A DNA stretch of 64,000 nt from Rutpela maculata (lineage: Eukaryota > Arthropoda > Insecta > Coleoptera > Cerambycidae). Shown piece by piece: positions 10,860 through 19,794 of the stretch. Location: the NCBI GenBank assembly GCA_936432065.2, contig OW386285.2:34341920-34405919 (forward strand). Direction: 5' to 3'. The notes under the pieces are model-generated. The model ran no database searches, had not been told where the DNA came from, and worked only from the letters and a program-made list of their open reading frames with translations. A program made the translations under genes and the position numbers. How positions within the stretch are numbered: the first letter of the stretch is position 1; every line of letters begins with the position of its first letter.

Positions 10860-10963
10860 ATCAATTCTTCTTTGATGTTTAATTATATGTTTCTTAGCGG
10901 CATCGATTCCCTGGAAAAAACTACCGAGAAAATCGGACATAACGCGTTAACTAGGACATCCTG
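10860..10963 (-). mobile_element. Mariner-type terminal end, partner of 6442-6565
   Basis: On the minus strand CAGGATGTCCTAGTTAACGC begins at 10963 next to TA (10964-10965), followed by TCTCGGTAGTTTTTTCC, mirroring the left end at 6442. Confidence 0.4.
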
Positions 10964-11010
10964 TACACTGTACATTTACATTATGTATCTACAGATAGTT
11001 TTTCTTTTAA

Positions 11011-11070
11011 TTAAAAACCACTGCCTAAGGAATCACTACAACCGCATTCAGTTTTCCTACTCAAATTACT
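11011..11070 (+). mobile_element. R1 family copy K, 5-prime scrap
   Basis: AAAAACCACTGCCTAAGG and AATCACTAC match the start of R1; the match fades after about 60 bp. Confidence 0.6.
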
Positions 11071-11620
11071 TTAAATAAAAATTCTTGTGCACCCAACGCG
11101 AAATTCGACTCTGTACGACAGAAATATATTTGAAGTATTTCTCTTATATTACACAATTTTGTTAATCTCCTCCTGTTTACGTAGACGGCATATTTCATTG
11201 GTCAAAGGGGCACGCCCACCCGTATAAACCTTTTTTATATATATCAATGAAAATATTATTTGTCGTAGCACAGATTATCCTCTTAAGGTTACAAAAGAAA
11301 TATGGATACAAAAGTAGGTATGTATTGTACGTAAGCTGTCATTAGTATCAAAATAATCGATCATTTAAAATGAAGTAAGTATTAAGCATTAATTGAATAG
11401 TTTTATTATGTAAACTATTTGCATGTACAGTATAATACCAGAGCTTCAGAAACTGTGCTAAACCTATTTTAATACATATAATTATTATCAAATGTGGCAC
11501 AGTCCTGCTTTCAAAATCACCCTAACAAAATAAAATACAGTAGATGAAGGGAGACCTGGTGATTAAGTTGATAAAATTTGATCCTTGGGAGAAATGTTTT
11601 TATCGTATGTAATATCACTA
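11071..11620. other. AT-rich, nothing supported
   Basis: No reading frame or repeat structure recognised. Confidence 0.4.
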
Positions 11621-11836
11621 GTGCTTAAAATTTTATCGAAAATTTTTTCGAAAGCGTGTTGCCTGGTAATATAAAGAGTGCAAATTGGCAGTTTATTATC
11701 TGATTAAATCCCGACCGCTTTAGCGGGAGGGATTTAATCTTTGATAATAAAGTGCCAATTTGCACGAGTTATATTAACTAGGGGCAACTTAGCTTGAGAA
11801 CAAATTTTTAGATAAAATTTAAAGCACGAGTGGTAT
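11621..11836. mobile_element. Small foldback element with perfect central hairpin
   Basis: GTGCAAATTGGCA (from 11679) is mirrored by TGCCAATTTGCAC (to 11764). Further in, GATTAAATCCC is mirrored by GGGATTTAATC, and CCGC...GCGG forms the loop stem. Outer arms continue from about 11621 (AGTGCTTAAAATTTTATC) to 11836 (GATAAAATTTAAAGCACGAG). No coding. Confidence 0.75.
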
Positions 11837-13255
11837 TTGTGGAGAATATTTCACGAATAAATAATTCATTAAGTATATCTTCAATATTATGTTCAGTAAT
11901 TAATTGCCTTCGGACGTTTCCTTGTTGCTTTTTAGAGATTACTCACCTTTATCTTCAGTTTCATCATTTACGCCACATAAAAATGCATTTCCAAAGCGAC
12001 TCATCTAATAAAAAACAAAGTAGGTTTAAATTATGACAATCAAGAAAAACAATATACGTTAAACCATAGGTACTGTAACTTATAAGACTAGTCACCACAA
12101 CAAAGCACGCTTCGACCAATCACATTACCGGTGAAATCACACAAATTGCATATTACCCATCTATCCCTTTTACGTTCTAAGGCTGCCGGCTCAGATGGTA
12201 TGGTACCGCCATCTAGTAACGCTAGCTTAACTTAGTTACTAGCCTAACTAACAGTGAATTGAATTATTATATTAAAGTGTTTATTAATATATATTTATGT
12301 ATTTAATCCTTGTTTCTAATTTGAGAAGTTTGATAGTTAAGTTAAGGTTTACTTGTTTAAGTAGAGAGACTTTAAGTACAACGAATTATAATGTATATAG
12401 TGATACTGCAGAGTTTTGATTTTCCAAATAGGTAAGTATTAGCTGCTTTGTAATGATTGATAACTATAACTTGTCCCGAACCTATATAAATTCCACACAG
12501 CATTGGCTTTTTAGGTTATTAATACAATACTACAATTTACAATTTACGTTAACAATTAGTAATAAGCTAGAGAAGATATTTATAGATAACATTTAAAAGC
12601 ACGATTTGTTCTATTTGCTGAAAACATGTCACAAAACGTAAACAAATTTTCGCAATATTTGCCGCTGCAACGACCTAAAAAATTAGAGCGATAAATTTTG
12701 CATGTTGGTCCTGTCAAAAGCAGATCTAACTTGAATTACCACTAATAATGACGTTTAATTGGTGCAATGTTGTAAAAAAACGGGCTCTCATTGGCTATAG
12801 TGTTAATGAGTGAAATAATCTGTAAAAAGATGCAGAGTGATCACGATGGTGATGTTCAAATTTTTCTACATCCAGAGCGATTTTCCAATATTTTTTTGAA
12901 AAGTGTAAAACTTTGATTTTCATATTTTCTCCGTATGAAAAACATGATATCAAACAACTTTTATTCTTACTATTTTTTTTTTTTCAGAAAATTGCAAGGA
13001 AAAGAAATAATTAACATTATACATAATGTGCAATTTTTCAGCTTTCCCAAAATATTTCACAAGAGCCCATTTTTAAAAATTTGGGCATTACCATTGTGTG
13101 TTCCAACCTGTATTCCAGCTCTTCTTTCGTCTACTCTAATATGATATATTTTAAATTTTACTATGAAAATTATTCAACGTTTCCGCCAACCGCCGCGCGC
13201 CGTTTACTTTTTCTTACAACCACCAGAGGAGCGTCAGTTCTAGTCCCAGTAGAAT
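11837..13255. other. Unassigned AT-rich DNA
   Basis: TTTAAAAGCACGATTTGTTC at about 12592 resembles the right end of the foldback at 11836 and may mark a second decayed copy. Otherwise no family is recognisable. The short frame at 12935-13144 is not convincing. Confidence 0.35.
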
Positions 13256-13261
13256 GAGTTA

Positions 13262-13618
13262 AATCCTGAATACTGGGGATGGAAGATCGTCAACAATAGA
13301 TTGGAACATATTCAAAACCTCTTGTCACCGGCTCCCGATCAGTCGATCAATACTGTATTCTGCAACTGTACCAAAGGCTGTAACGCTAGTTGTAGCTGTA
13401 GAAAACTAGGTCTCCGCTGTTCTGCAATACGCGGGCATTGCCGTGGGCAATCTTCTTTGAACGCCGCGACGGAAGAAATAGATAGTAACAACGAAGCTAT
13501 AGATGAAGATATAGTTGAAGATACGATACCATTAACTGATCAGCCAATTGACGAAACTCTTCATGAAGGGGACGATGAAGTTGACACGGAATTAGATCTG
13601 CTAGAAGAGCACGAATGA
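13262..13618 (+). pseudogene. C-terminal fragment of a cysteine-rich CRC-type protein (copy 1)
   Basis: The open frame can be read from about 13262: NPEYWGWKIVNN, then LLSPAPDQS, then the cysteine block FCNCTKGCNASCSCRKLGLR followed by CSAIRGHCRGQSSLNA, then a very acidic tail (DEDIVEDT, EGDDEVDTELDLLEEHE) and a stop at 13616-13618. The same order (WGW, CNCTKGC, CRRLGL, C..C.G.SCLNA, acidic tail) is present at 63600-63964, so these are two copies of one family. One expected cysteine near the end is changed (SSLN instead of SCLN). The spacing resembles zinc-binding tesmin/TSO1-like CXC repeats; function is inferred only. No N-terminal part is present. Confidence 0.65.
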
Positions 13619-13653
13619 TTTATGCACAGGGCTGTTTTGAGTGTCAGAGGTGG

Positions 13654-13668
13654 ATTAGGCCTACTGTT
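13654..13668 (+). repeat. Shared motif downstream of CRC-family copies
   Basis: TGGATTAGGCCTAC lies about 35 bp after the stop codon. The same TGGATTAGG(C/T)CTA occurs downstream of the other two copies (minus strand near 53780-53795, plus strand near 63980-63994). Confidence 0.6.
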
Positions 13669-13689
13669 TGTTACTGTTAAAAAAATACA

Positions 13690-13955
13690 GACATTGTATT
13701 TTCCGTAACTTTTACTCAAAAACGATTGATCCTACGAAAAAAAGTGTAATGACCTTTTTGTGTAATTAAAAAAAAATGTTTTTGCTCATAACTATTTTTG
13801 TCTTGATACTTTTCGAGATATATAAAAAAAAACCCACGGCTCAAATTGCTGGAACTTCTCAGGATGTACTAAGGGCACCTCAATGAAGTTCTCCACAAAA
13901 AACCAGCTTTCTCGTAATTTTTTCCAGTCGAAATGTCTTCATTTACTGGGCTATT
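13690..13955 (+). repeat. Interspersed repeat R2, copy 2
   Basis: Inverted relative of 5020-5335: CTCAGGATGTACTAAG, AAAACCAGCTTTCTCG and GATACTTTTCGAGATA are shared. It follows the CRC fragment directly and may be its original 3-prime flank. Confidence 0.65.
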
Positions 13956-14120
13956 TCTCTAGAATAGTTTTTTAGAACAACAGTTACAAACTTTATCCTT
14001 AAAATTAAAACTAACCATCGGCCTTTAAAAGAAATGAACATTGCAATGTTATACAAATATCTTGTGCAAGAAATAAATATTTGGTACCTGTTGTACCGTC
14101 AGTCCTTTATTTAGAACGTA

Positions 14121-14157
14121 CTAGTCAAATAACGTAGGTTGGCCTCTGAGATGCGCA
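14121..14157 (+). repeat. Left arm of a 40-bp inverted repeat enclosing LINE L2
   Basis: CTAGTCAAATAACGTAGG and TTGGCCTCTGAGATGCGCA are mirrored at 19152-19195. Both outer edges touch TA (14119-14120 and 19196-19197). This looks like a small inverted-repeat element into which the LINE jumped. Confidence 0.55.
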
Positions 14158-14272
14158 CAAGATGAGCAGAGAACGTCGTTGTGCAACGAGGAGAAACTGG
14201 CGGCTATCCGTGAAACTACAATCGGAGGTAGAAGTGTAGTATGATTGATTTAAGAACACATTATTTTGTTAT

Positions 14273-14692
14273 TTGTATTGTATTGTATTGTATTGTATTG
14301 TATTGTATTGTATTGTATTGTATTGTATTGTATTGTATTGTATTGTATTGTATTGTATTGTATTGTATTGTATTGTATTGTATTGTATTGTATTGTATTG
14401 TATTGTATTGTATTGTATTGTATTGTATTGTATTGTATTGTATTGTATTGTATTGTATTGTATTGTATTGTATTGTATTGTATTGTATTGTATTGTATTG
14501 TATTGTATTGTATTGTATTGTATTGTATTGTATTGTATTGTATTGTATTGTATTGTATTGTATTGTATTGTATTGTATTGTATTGTATTGTATTGTATTG
14601 TATTGTATTGTATTGTATTGTATTGTATTGTATTGTATTGTATTGTATTGTATTGTATTGTATTGTATTGTATTGTATTGTATTGTATTGTT
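14273..14692 (-). repeat. (TTGTA)n pentanucleotide array, about 84 units; 3-prime tail of LINE L2
   Basis: An essentially perfect 5-bp repeat for about 418 bp. It begins exactly where the minus-strand LINE ends (ACACTGAATAAACAATACAA), so on the minus strand it is a (CAATA)n tail, the kind of short-repeat tail on which many CR1/Jockey-type elements end. All six frames are open, which produces long meaningless ORFs. Confidence 0.95.
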
Positions 14693-14840
14693 TATTCAGT
14701 GTTATTATACATATAGTATTTACACTGGTCACAAAAATATAATAAATGGGTGAATTACAAAAAAAATATATATATATATGTAAAGAACATTACAGTTAGT
14801 CAAACAAATTCTTTTTAGAAAAAAAAATTAATTAATTAAT

Positions 14841-15124
14841 TTACATGTCAGAAAAATTATTTTCTAAATACTCCTCAAAAGTGTAAAAAGATTTACATAT
14901 TAAGTATTGCTTTAACTTAGATTTAAGCAATTTTACGTCAAGTCATCTTACAGATTCTGGCAGCACGTTAAAAAATTTTATTCCCATAAAATTTGGACTA
15001 TTTTGGCATTTTTTCAATCGTACAAATTCTGGGCAAAGTTTGGAATTATTCCTAGTCTGATAATTATGAATGTCTTGATGAGACTTAAAACTAGCCTGGT
15101 GTGTTTTCACAAAAATTACACAAT

Positions 15125-15177
<53 letters not shown>

Positions 15178-15522
15178 GGAAATGTCATGATTCTATGGAA
15201 CACAAAAGCACTCTTACAATCATCTCGGAAACCTAATTGGAAAATAATTCTGATTGCTCTACGTTGAAGACCAAAAATACGATCACTCGATGCTGCATGA
15301 CCCCATGCCACTACTGCATAAGATATAAGCGAGTGAATCAATGCAAAATAAGTGGATTTTAATACATCTGTGGACACCACATTGGATAAGGTGTTAAGTA
15401 GATAAATATTACTACATAGCTTTAAGGCCAAATTGGTTGTATGTACCTCCATCTTAAAGTGGAGTCTAGGTGTACCCCTAGAAATTTTACAGACTTGGTA
15501 GAGGACGAGTCTTCCAAGTGCT
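14841..15522 (-). pseudogene. LINE L2 ORF2 part 3: C-terminal domain
   Basis: Reading across two frameshifts: VKFLGVHLDSTLRW, then (15452 down) LALKLCSNIYLLNTLSNVVS, LISYAVVAWGHA, LQRRAIRIIF, DCKSAFVFHRIMTFPCIY, the (IY)n expansion, IFNCVIFVKTHQ, HNYQTRNNSKL and NVLPESVR. After a further shift near 14940 it continues VKLLKSKLKQYLI and EEYLENNFSDM to the TAA at 14841-14843, which is the likely true end of ORF2. Confidence 0.8.
15128..15174. repeat. (TA)n microsatellite inside LINE coding sequence
   Basis: 47 bp of TA/AT, encoding alternating Ile-Tyr in the ORF2 C-terminal domain, between PCIY and IFNCV. Unexpanded relatives read LYIFNCV (62843-62118) and LYIYSVV (20.9 kb), so the repeat grew from a natural YIYI codon run. 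Confidence 0.9.
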
Positions 15523-16938
15523 TTAAAGAAAAAACCATGTGTTCTGTTTTGTAGAGTTTAGGCACAATTTATTTGCATCGAACCAATCTTTGGATATCCT
15601 CTGTAATTCATGGCATCTTGCCAGTACCTCAGTTAAGTTATCGCCAGAATTAGTAAAGGTGGTGTCATCAGCGAACAGAACAAATTCTGTGTTAGTACAT
15701 AAAGGCAAGTCATTAATAAAGATTAAGAACAATACTGGCCCCAAGATAGAACCTTGGGGCACTCCTACAGTCATTGCTAATTCTTCTGAGACACCATCAC
15801 TACCACTAACGACTTGTGTCCTGTCAGATAAATATGTTTTAATTAACTGAACACTTATGTCATCGAAACCGTAATATTTGAGTTTTTCTAGCAAGATGTC
15901 ATGTTTTACACAATCAAAAGCCTTTGATAGGTCGCAAAATGCTGCTGACAGAAATTCATTGTGATTAAAGCTAGTTCGAATGGATTCTAATAATTCCAAT
16001 ATGGCGTCAGAAGTTGACTTACCACTTCTGAAACCAAATTGAGCGTCATTAAATAAATTATTATTTTCAAAGTAATCAATTATTCTCGTTTTTGTGGCCT
16101 TTTCAAAGATTTTTGATATTAATGGTAAGATGGAAATGGGCCTGTAACTCGCTGGATCACTCCTTTTGCCTTTCTTATATAGTGGTAATATTAGTGCTTT
16201 CTTCAAAGCCCTTGGAAATACACCTTCTATAAAACAGATGTTTATTAGGTTAGTTAAAGGTATAACAAGGAAGTTTTTTACATATTTAATTATTTCAGTT
16301 GGCAAACCATATATATCTCTACTGTTTGTGTTCGATAATGAATCGATTATATCACGAATCTCATTTGGAGTAACTTCTTTCAATGTAAAATTTGAGATCG
16401 GCAAGACATTATGTAAGTAATCTAGTGGACTATTCAAACTGTTCGGTATGTCGGCTAATATTTGATGAGGAATGTTATTGAAAAATGTATTAAATTCATT
16501 TGCACCAATGTTGGGGGTTTCTTGTGTACTGTTCTTGTTTCTAAAGTTATTTACTACGTTCCACATACTTTTAGAAGAGTTATTTGACTTCCTTATTAAT
16601 GTATCATGAGCTTTTATCCTAGTGTTACGTAACGCAGCGCGATATTGATTTCTATATTGATTTCTTTGTAGTAACATTTCTGGAGTTTTATATTGATTGT
16701 ATAATTCATTGAGAAACGATAAGTGCTCTCTCATACTTCTTAGAGAGTTATTAAATCATGTGATGTCACCTGACTGACATGTAGGTCGATTTCTATTTTT
16801 AATAGGAAAGCAAGTTTCAAAAGTAGTTAATATTTTATTGTGGAAAATGTTAAATTTGGTTATCAATGTCAAAACTGTTATCATTAACAAAATCCCATCT
16901 TGTTTCCGAAATTTGATTATGAAACATAAATTTACCAT
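15523..16938 (-). pseudogene. LINE L2 ORF2 part 2: reverse transcriptase
   Basis: After a linker (FNIFHNKILTTFETCFPI) a TGA at 16756-16758 stands where the frame expects tryptophan, then the frame runs through LPLYKKGKRSDPASYRPISI, QFGFRSGKSTSDAI, FCDLSKAFDCVKHDILLEKL, VPQGSILGPVLFLIFINDLP, the catalytic LFADDTTF (around residue 356 of the downstream open part) and KDWFDANKLCLN. All seven palm/finger blocks are present. It leaves frame after LNSTKQ, near 15535. Confidence 0.9.
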
Positions 16939-17660
16939 TAAGAGTTATAGGCCTAAAGTGTGTTTTGATTGTCTTTTTGCTATTATTGTTAGTTAAAATT
17001 GTCGTAAACTCCTGTCCTTTATGATCGGACAAGTTAGCATTAACAACTTTAGCTGTACAGTTATCATTTTTAAAGTTAATAAAAACATTATCTAAGCAGT
17101 TAGCAAGTCGTGTATTTTCGTGGATCATGCGTTCAAATCCAAATGACTCTAAAAAATCACAAATGGTAATACATTCTCTCTGACTAGTCCCAAATTTCAC
17201 ATTGAAGTCTCCGCATAATATTATATCTTTTTTAGACGAAATTCGAGAAAATGCTTGGTGAAGTACGTTCAAAAAATCATCGATCACACCCTTAGGCTGT
17301 CTGTAGATAGTTATTACAACCAAGTTATATTGACTTAGTTCAACAGCACATATTTCGCATTGCATTTCTATAGAAAGTTCATTTATACTATATATTGGAA
17401 CAAATTGTAGCATTGAATTTAACAGAATCAAGACACCCCCATGTAAATGTATTGACCTAGAAAAGTGAGAGGCAACTTTGTATTTATTGAAGGTAAAATT
17501 AGTTGTTTCTTTTGGAGAGAGCCAATGTTCGCTTATACAAATTGCATTGTAATCCTTACCAGAATCTATAAGAAAAGCCTCAAGTTCATTATATTTATTT
17601 CTCAAGGATTGAATATTTATATGAAATAATTTAAAAGCATGATTACTTGTATGAGAAGTA
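16850..17660 (-). pseudogene. LINE L2 ORF2 part 1: APE-type endonuclease
   Basis: The frame is open upstream of 17605 (HTSNHAFKLFHINIQSLRNK), so the start lies further 5-prime, near the end of ORF1. Motifs in order: FHINIQSL, ICISEHWLS, GGVLILL, VVITIYRQP, the metal-binding DIILCGDFNV, LDNVFI, and NLSDHKGQE (the SDH box). This is the endonuclease that nicks target DNA to prime reverse transcription; all catalytic boxes appear present. A frameshift near 16855 detaches it from the reverse transcriptase. Confidence 0.85.
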
Positions 17661-17687
17661 GAATTACTATTTCTTATATTTATCTTA

Positions 17688-18574
17688 TTATTCGAATTGA
17701 CTGGTTTGTTGGCTGTTACTGGGTAGGCGAAAAAAATTCTTTTTAAATTTGAATTGTTGCACCATTACACCTTTTGGCCATACTGTTTCATTATAAAGAT
17801 CCTCCAACAGAGATAAATCTGCTCCGACTTTAAATGAAATTGTTTTGGCTTCAGGATGTTTAGGAAGTCCATCCACTGTGAATGTATTATCAGGAAATTT
17901 CTTCTTCAAGTATTTTTCTATTTGCGAGGCCTGAGTACCAATGGTAACTTTTCCAATATGTAGCCATAATCGTTTGACACCACCTGAAAATGTGTCCTCA
18001 GCACCAGGTGCGTCAAGTGAATCATTTGCCCCCCAAACTCTACGTCGTTGATTAATAATTGATTTGTTATTAATACTTGATTTCTCTTCTGGTGATGTAT
18101 TTGCTAATTTATGTGATACATAATCTTTATCACTAACCTTTGTGGCATTATTTATAGGTTTCTTTTTCTTCTCGATATTTGACGAAGTTGGGAAAACGTG
18201 GCAACAGTGTTGTGAGATGTATTTACATCGCACTTTTTATCATTTTCCAGCAGACTAATTATAAGTTCCTGGTTACTAATTGTTCGTTCTAACTCGGCAA
18301 TGAGTCTTTTTGAATACATTTGTTCAACTTGAATACATTTAAGTTCATTTTGAATGGTAAGATAGCTTACCTTGTCAACTGACTCCATTGAGGTTAAGTT
18401 AATAAAACCATCAGTGTCGTAGAAAATGTCTTTTGGTTCGTGGGTCTCTATTACCGTTTTCACCTTCGCACTTATTTTCAAATCACTGGGAACTTTCTTA
18501 GTTATTACTATTTCAATTAAATCGAGTTTTCTAAGTTTCTTTAGTTCTTCGTGAATTTCCTCTTTACTTGCCAT
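17688..18574 (-). pseudogene. LINE L2 ORF1 protein, one frameshift
   Basis: Starts MASKEEIHEELKKLRKL at 18574. Residues about 80-120 (ELKCIQVEQMYSKRLIAELE, RTISNQELIISLLENDKK) look like a coiled coil. A frameshift near 18190 separates this from the second part (read 18233-17688), which has a lysine-rich linker, RRRVWGANDSLD, and a compact domain WLHIGKVTIGTQASQIEKYL ... TISFKVG ... WPKGVMVQQFKF ending at the stop at 17688. In related LINEs ORF1 is a nucleic-acid-binding chaperone; the second part has the look of its globular RNA-binding domain. The ORF1 stop overlaps the open frame of ORF2. Function assigned by position and layout. Confidence 0.7.
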
Positions 18575-18630
18575 GTTGCCGGTTATTAATCGTTATAGCT
18601 TATCACCAATTTATTGTAACTTAAAACATT

Positions 18631-18672
18631 ACTGCAAGTTTCGGCACATTAACAGGCTATTTTCAAACAATC
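18631..18672 (-). mobile_element. Penelope-like terminal motif upstream of LINE L2
   Basis: On the minus strand TGTTTGAAAATAGCC, then TTAATGTGCCGAAACTTGCA and GTAATG, closely match the end of the Penelope element at 60752-60790. It lies about 60 bp upstream of the LINE ORF1 start, in the same orientation. Confidence 0.6.
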
Positions 18673-18674
18673 GA

Positions 18675-19151
18675 TTCAAATGATTGAATTTACAAGTTAT
18701 GGGGATATTTATAAATTATTTAATTACAGAATTTAAGTTTGGGAATTAATTTTACAATTATTATTATGGTACAATAATTATAAAAAAATTGTAGCACAGC
18801 GTATTGAAAACTCAATGTAAACTACTGAATAATTACAAAAATACAGTGCAATTCTACACTCTAAACTACAATAATTACTGTAACACGGTACCTACATATC
18901 TTTGAGATATCTATTATCAGAACTCCAGCCTCTGCTTCTTCCTTCATAAACTTTAATACATTTTTTATAAATTCTCGACTTTGTCCAGACAACACTTTAT
19001 GTTTCAGTTTGCCTAAATGGCATGTTTAAAAGAAATACACCAAACATAGAATTCAACAAAATAATATCGCTTTTCTCGAGAGTATACTGACACAAATAGC
19101 ACAAATACACTTACATAAATGAGCTCCTACCGGTGGGAGGAGACTTGACCA
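18675..19151. other. AT-rich flank of LINE L2
   Basis: No coding. May include the LINE 5-prime untranslated region (minus strand) or Penelope debris; I could not place a boundary. Confidence 0.35.
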
Positions 19152-19195
19152 CTGCGCATTCAAATTTCAGAGGCCAAGCTACGTTAGTTGACTAG
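19152..19195 (-). repeat. Right arm of the inverted repeat enclosing LINE L2
   Basis: TGCGCATTCAAATTTCAGAG, GCCAAGCTACGTTAG and TTGACTAG mirror 14121-14157; TA follows at 19196-19197. Confidence 0.55.
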
Positions 19196-19197
19196 TA

Positions 19198-19794
19198 AGA
19201 TAAAAGCTTTTACCTCGTTTACAAGTTTTCTTGGTTGATGCGCTAACCGGACGTAACCTTTGCTAACCGCTAGCTGCTACTCTATTATTCTTCACAAACC
19301 CGGTATAAACAAAACAGCAAAATTATATAACAATTCATTAATAAATTCCTGTGGCTGAGAACTCATTCCTGATGTCAGCGAAATCCACTACTACCACTAT
19401 TGTACAACAATTCTTTTCAAACAATTTCAAAATATAATACATAATTGTAAGACTTTCGACCCTCGCCCTCGTCCTTGCCCTTTACAGCCGCACGATCTGC
19501 TAGGAACAGCCCCGTTAGCCTATTTTTAAAGTTGACTCTGTCATTGTAAGTAGATTTGCAAATCGATTAAGTATAATAAGGTGACAGAAGAAAACTCACT
19601 ATAAACATTTGTCTGCAATAGCTTAACTTCCAAGATGCAGGGTGTTAAGGTGCTATATATTTCTGTTGGTTTGGGTTTTCGCAAAATATCGTATTAAGCC
19701 TTTTGGTGTTAGTATTTAGTTGAAATATAAGGTTTCGTTACTCATAGGGTTTATCGAAAAAAAAAATAAGTTAATTAATATCTGCCTCTCACAG
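19198..19794. other. Unassigned
   Basis: Slightly GC-richer stretch (around 19240-19270 and 19455-19520) with no recognisable coding or repeat structure. Confidence 0.35.

Larger units (their letters stand above)
14273..18600 (-). mobile_element. Nearly complete CR1/Jockey-type LINE (copy L2)
   Basis: The minus strand carries ORF1 (18574-17688), ORF2 with an endonuclease (17605-16850 and upstream), reverse transcriptase (16938-15523) and C-terminal domain (to 14841), a 3-prime untranslated stretch, and the pentanucleotide tail. Damage: one frameshift in ORF1; in ORF2 one frameshift after the endonuclease, one TGA in place of tryptophan (16756-16758), two frameshifts around 15530 and 15450, and a (TA)n expansion at 15128-15174. 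The 5-prime limit is uncertain; Penelope-like sequence lies at 18631-18672. Confidence 0.9.

Noticed and set aside
14241..14753. Open frames of 147-170 codons on both strands (CIVLY and QYNTI repeats)
   Set aside because: They are only the pentanucleotide array read in different frames; all six frames are open by composition.
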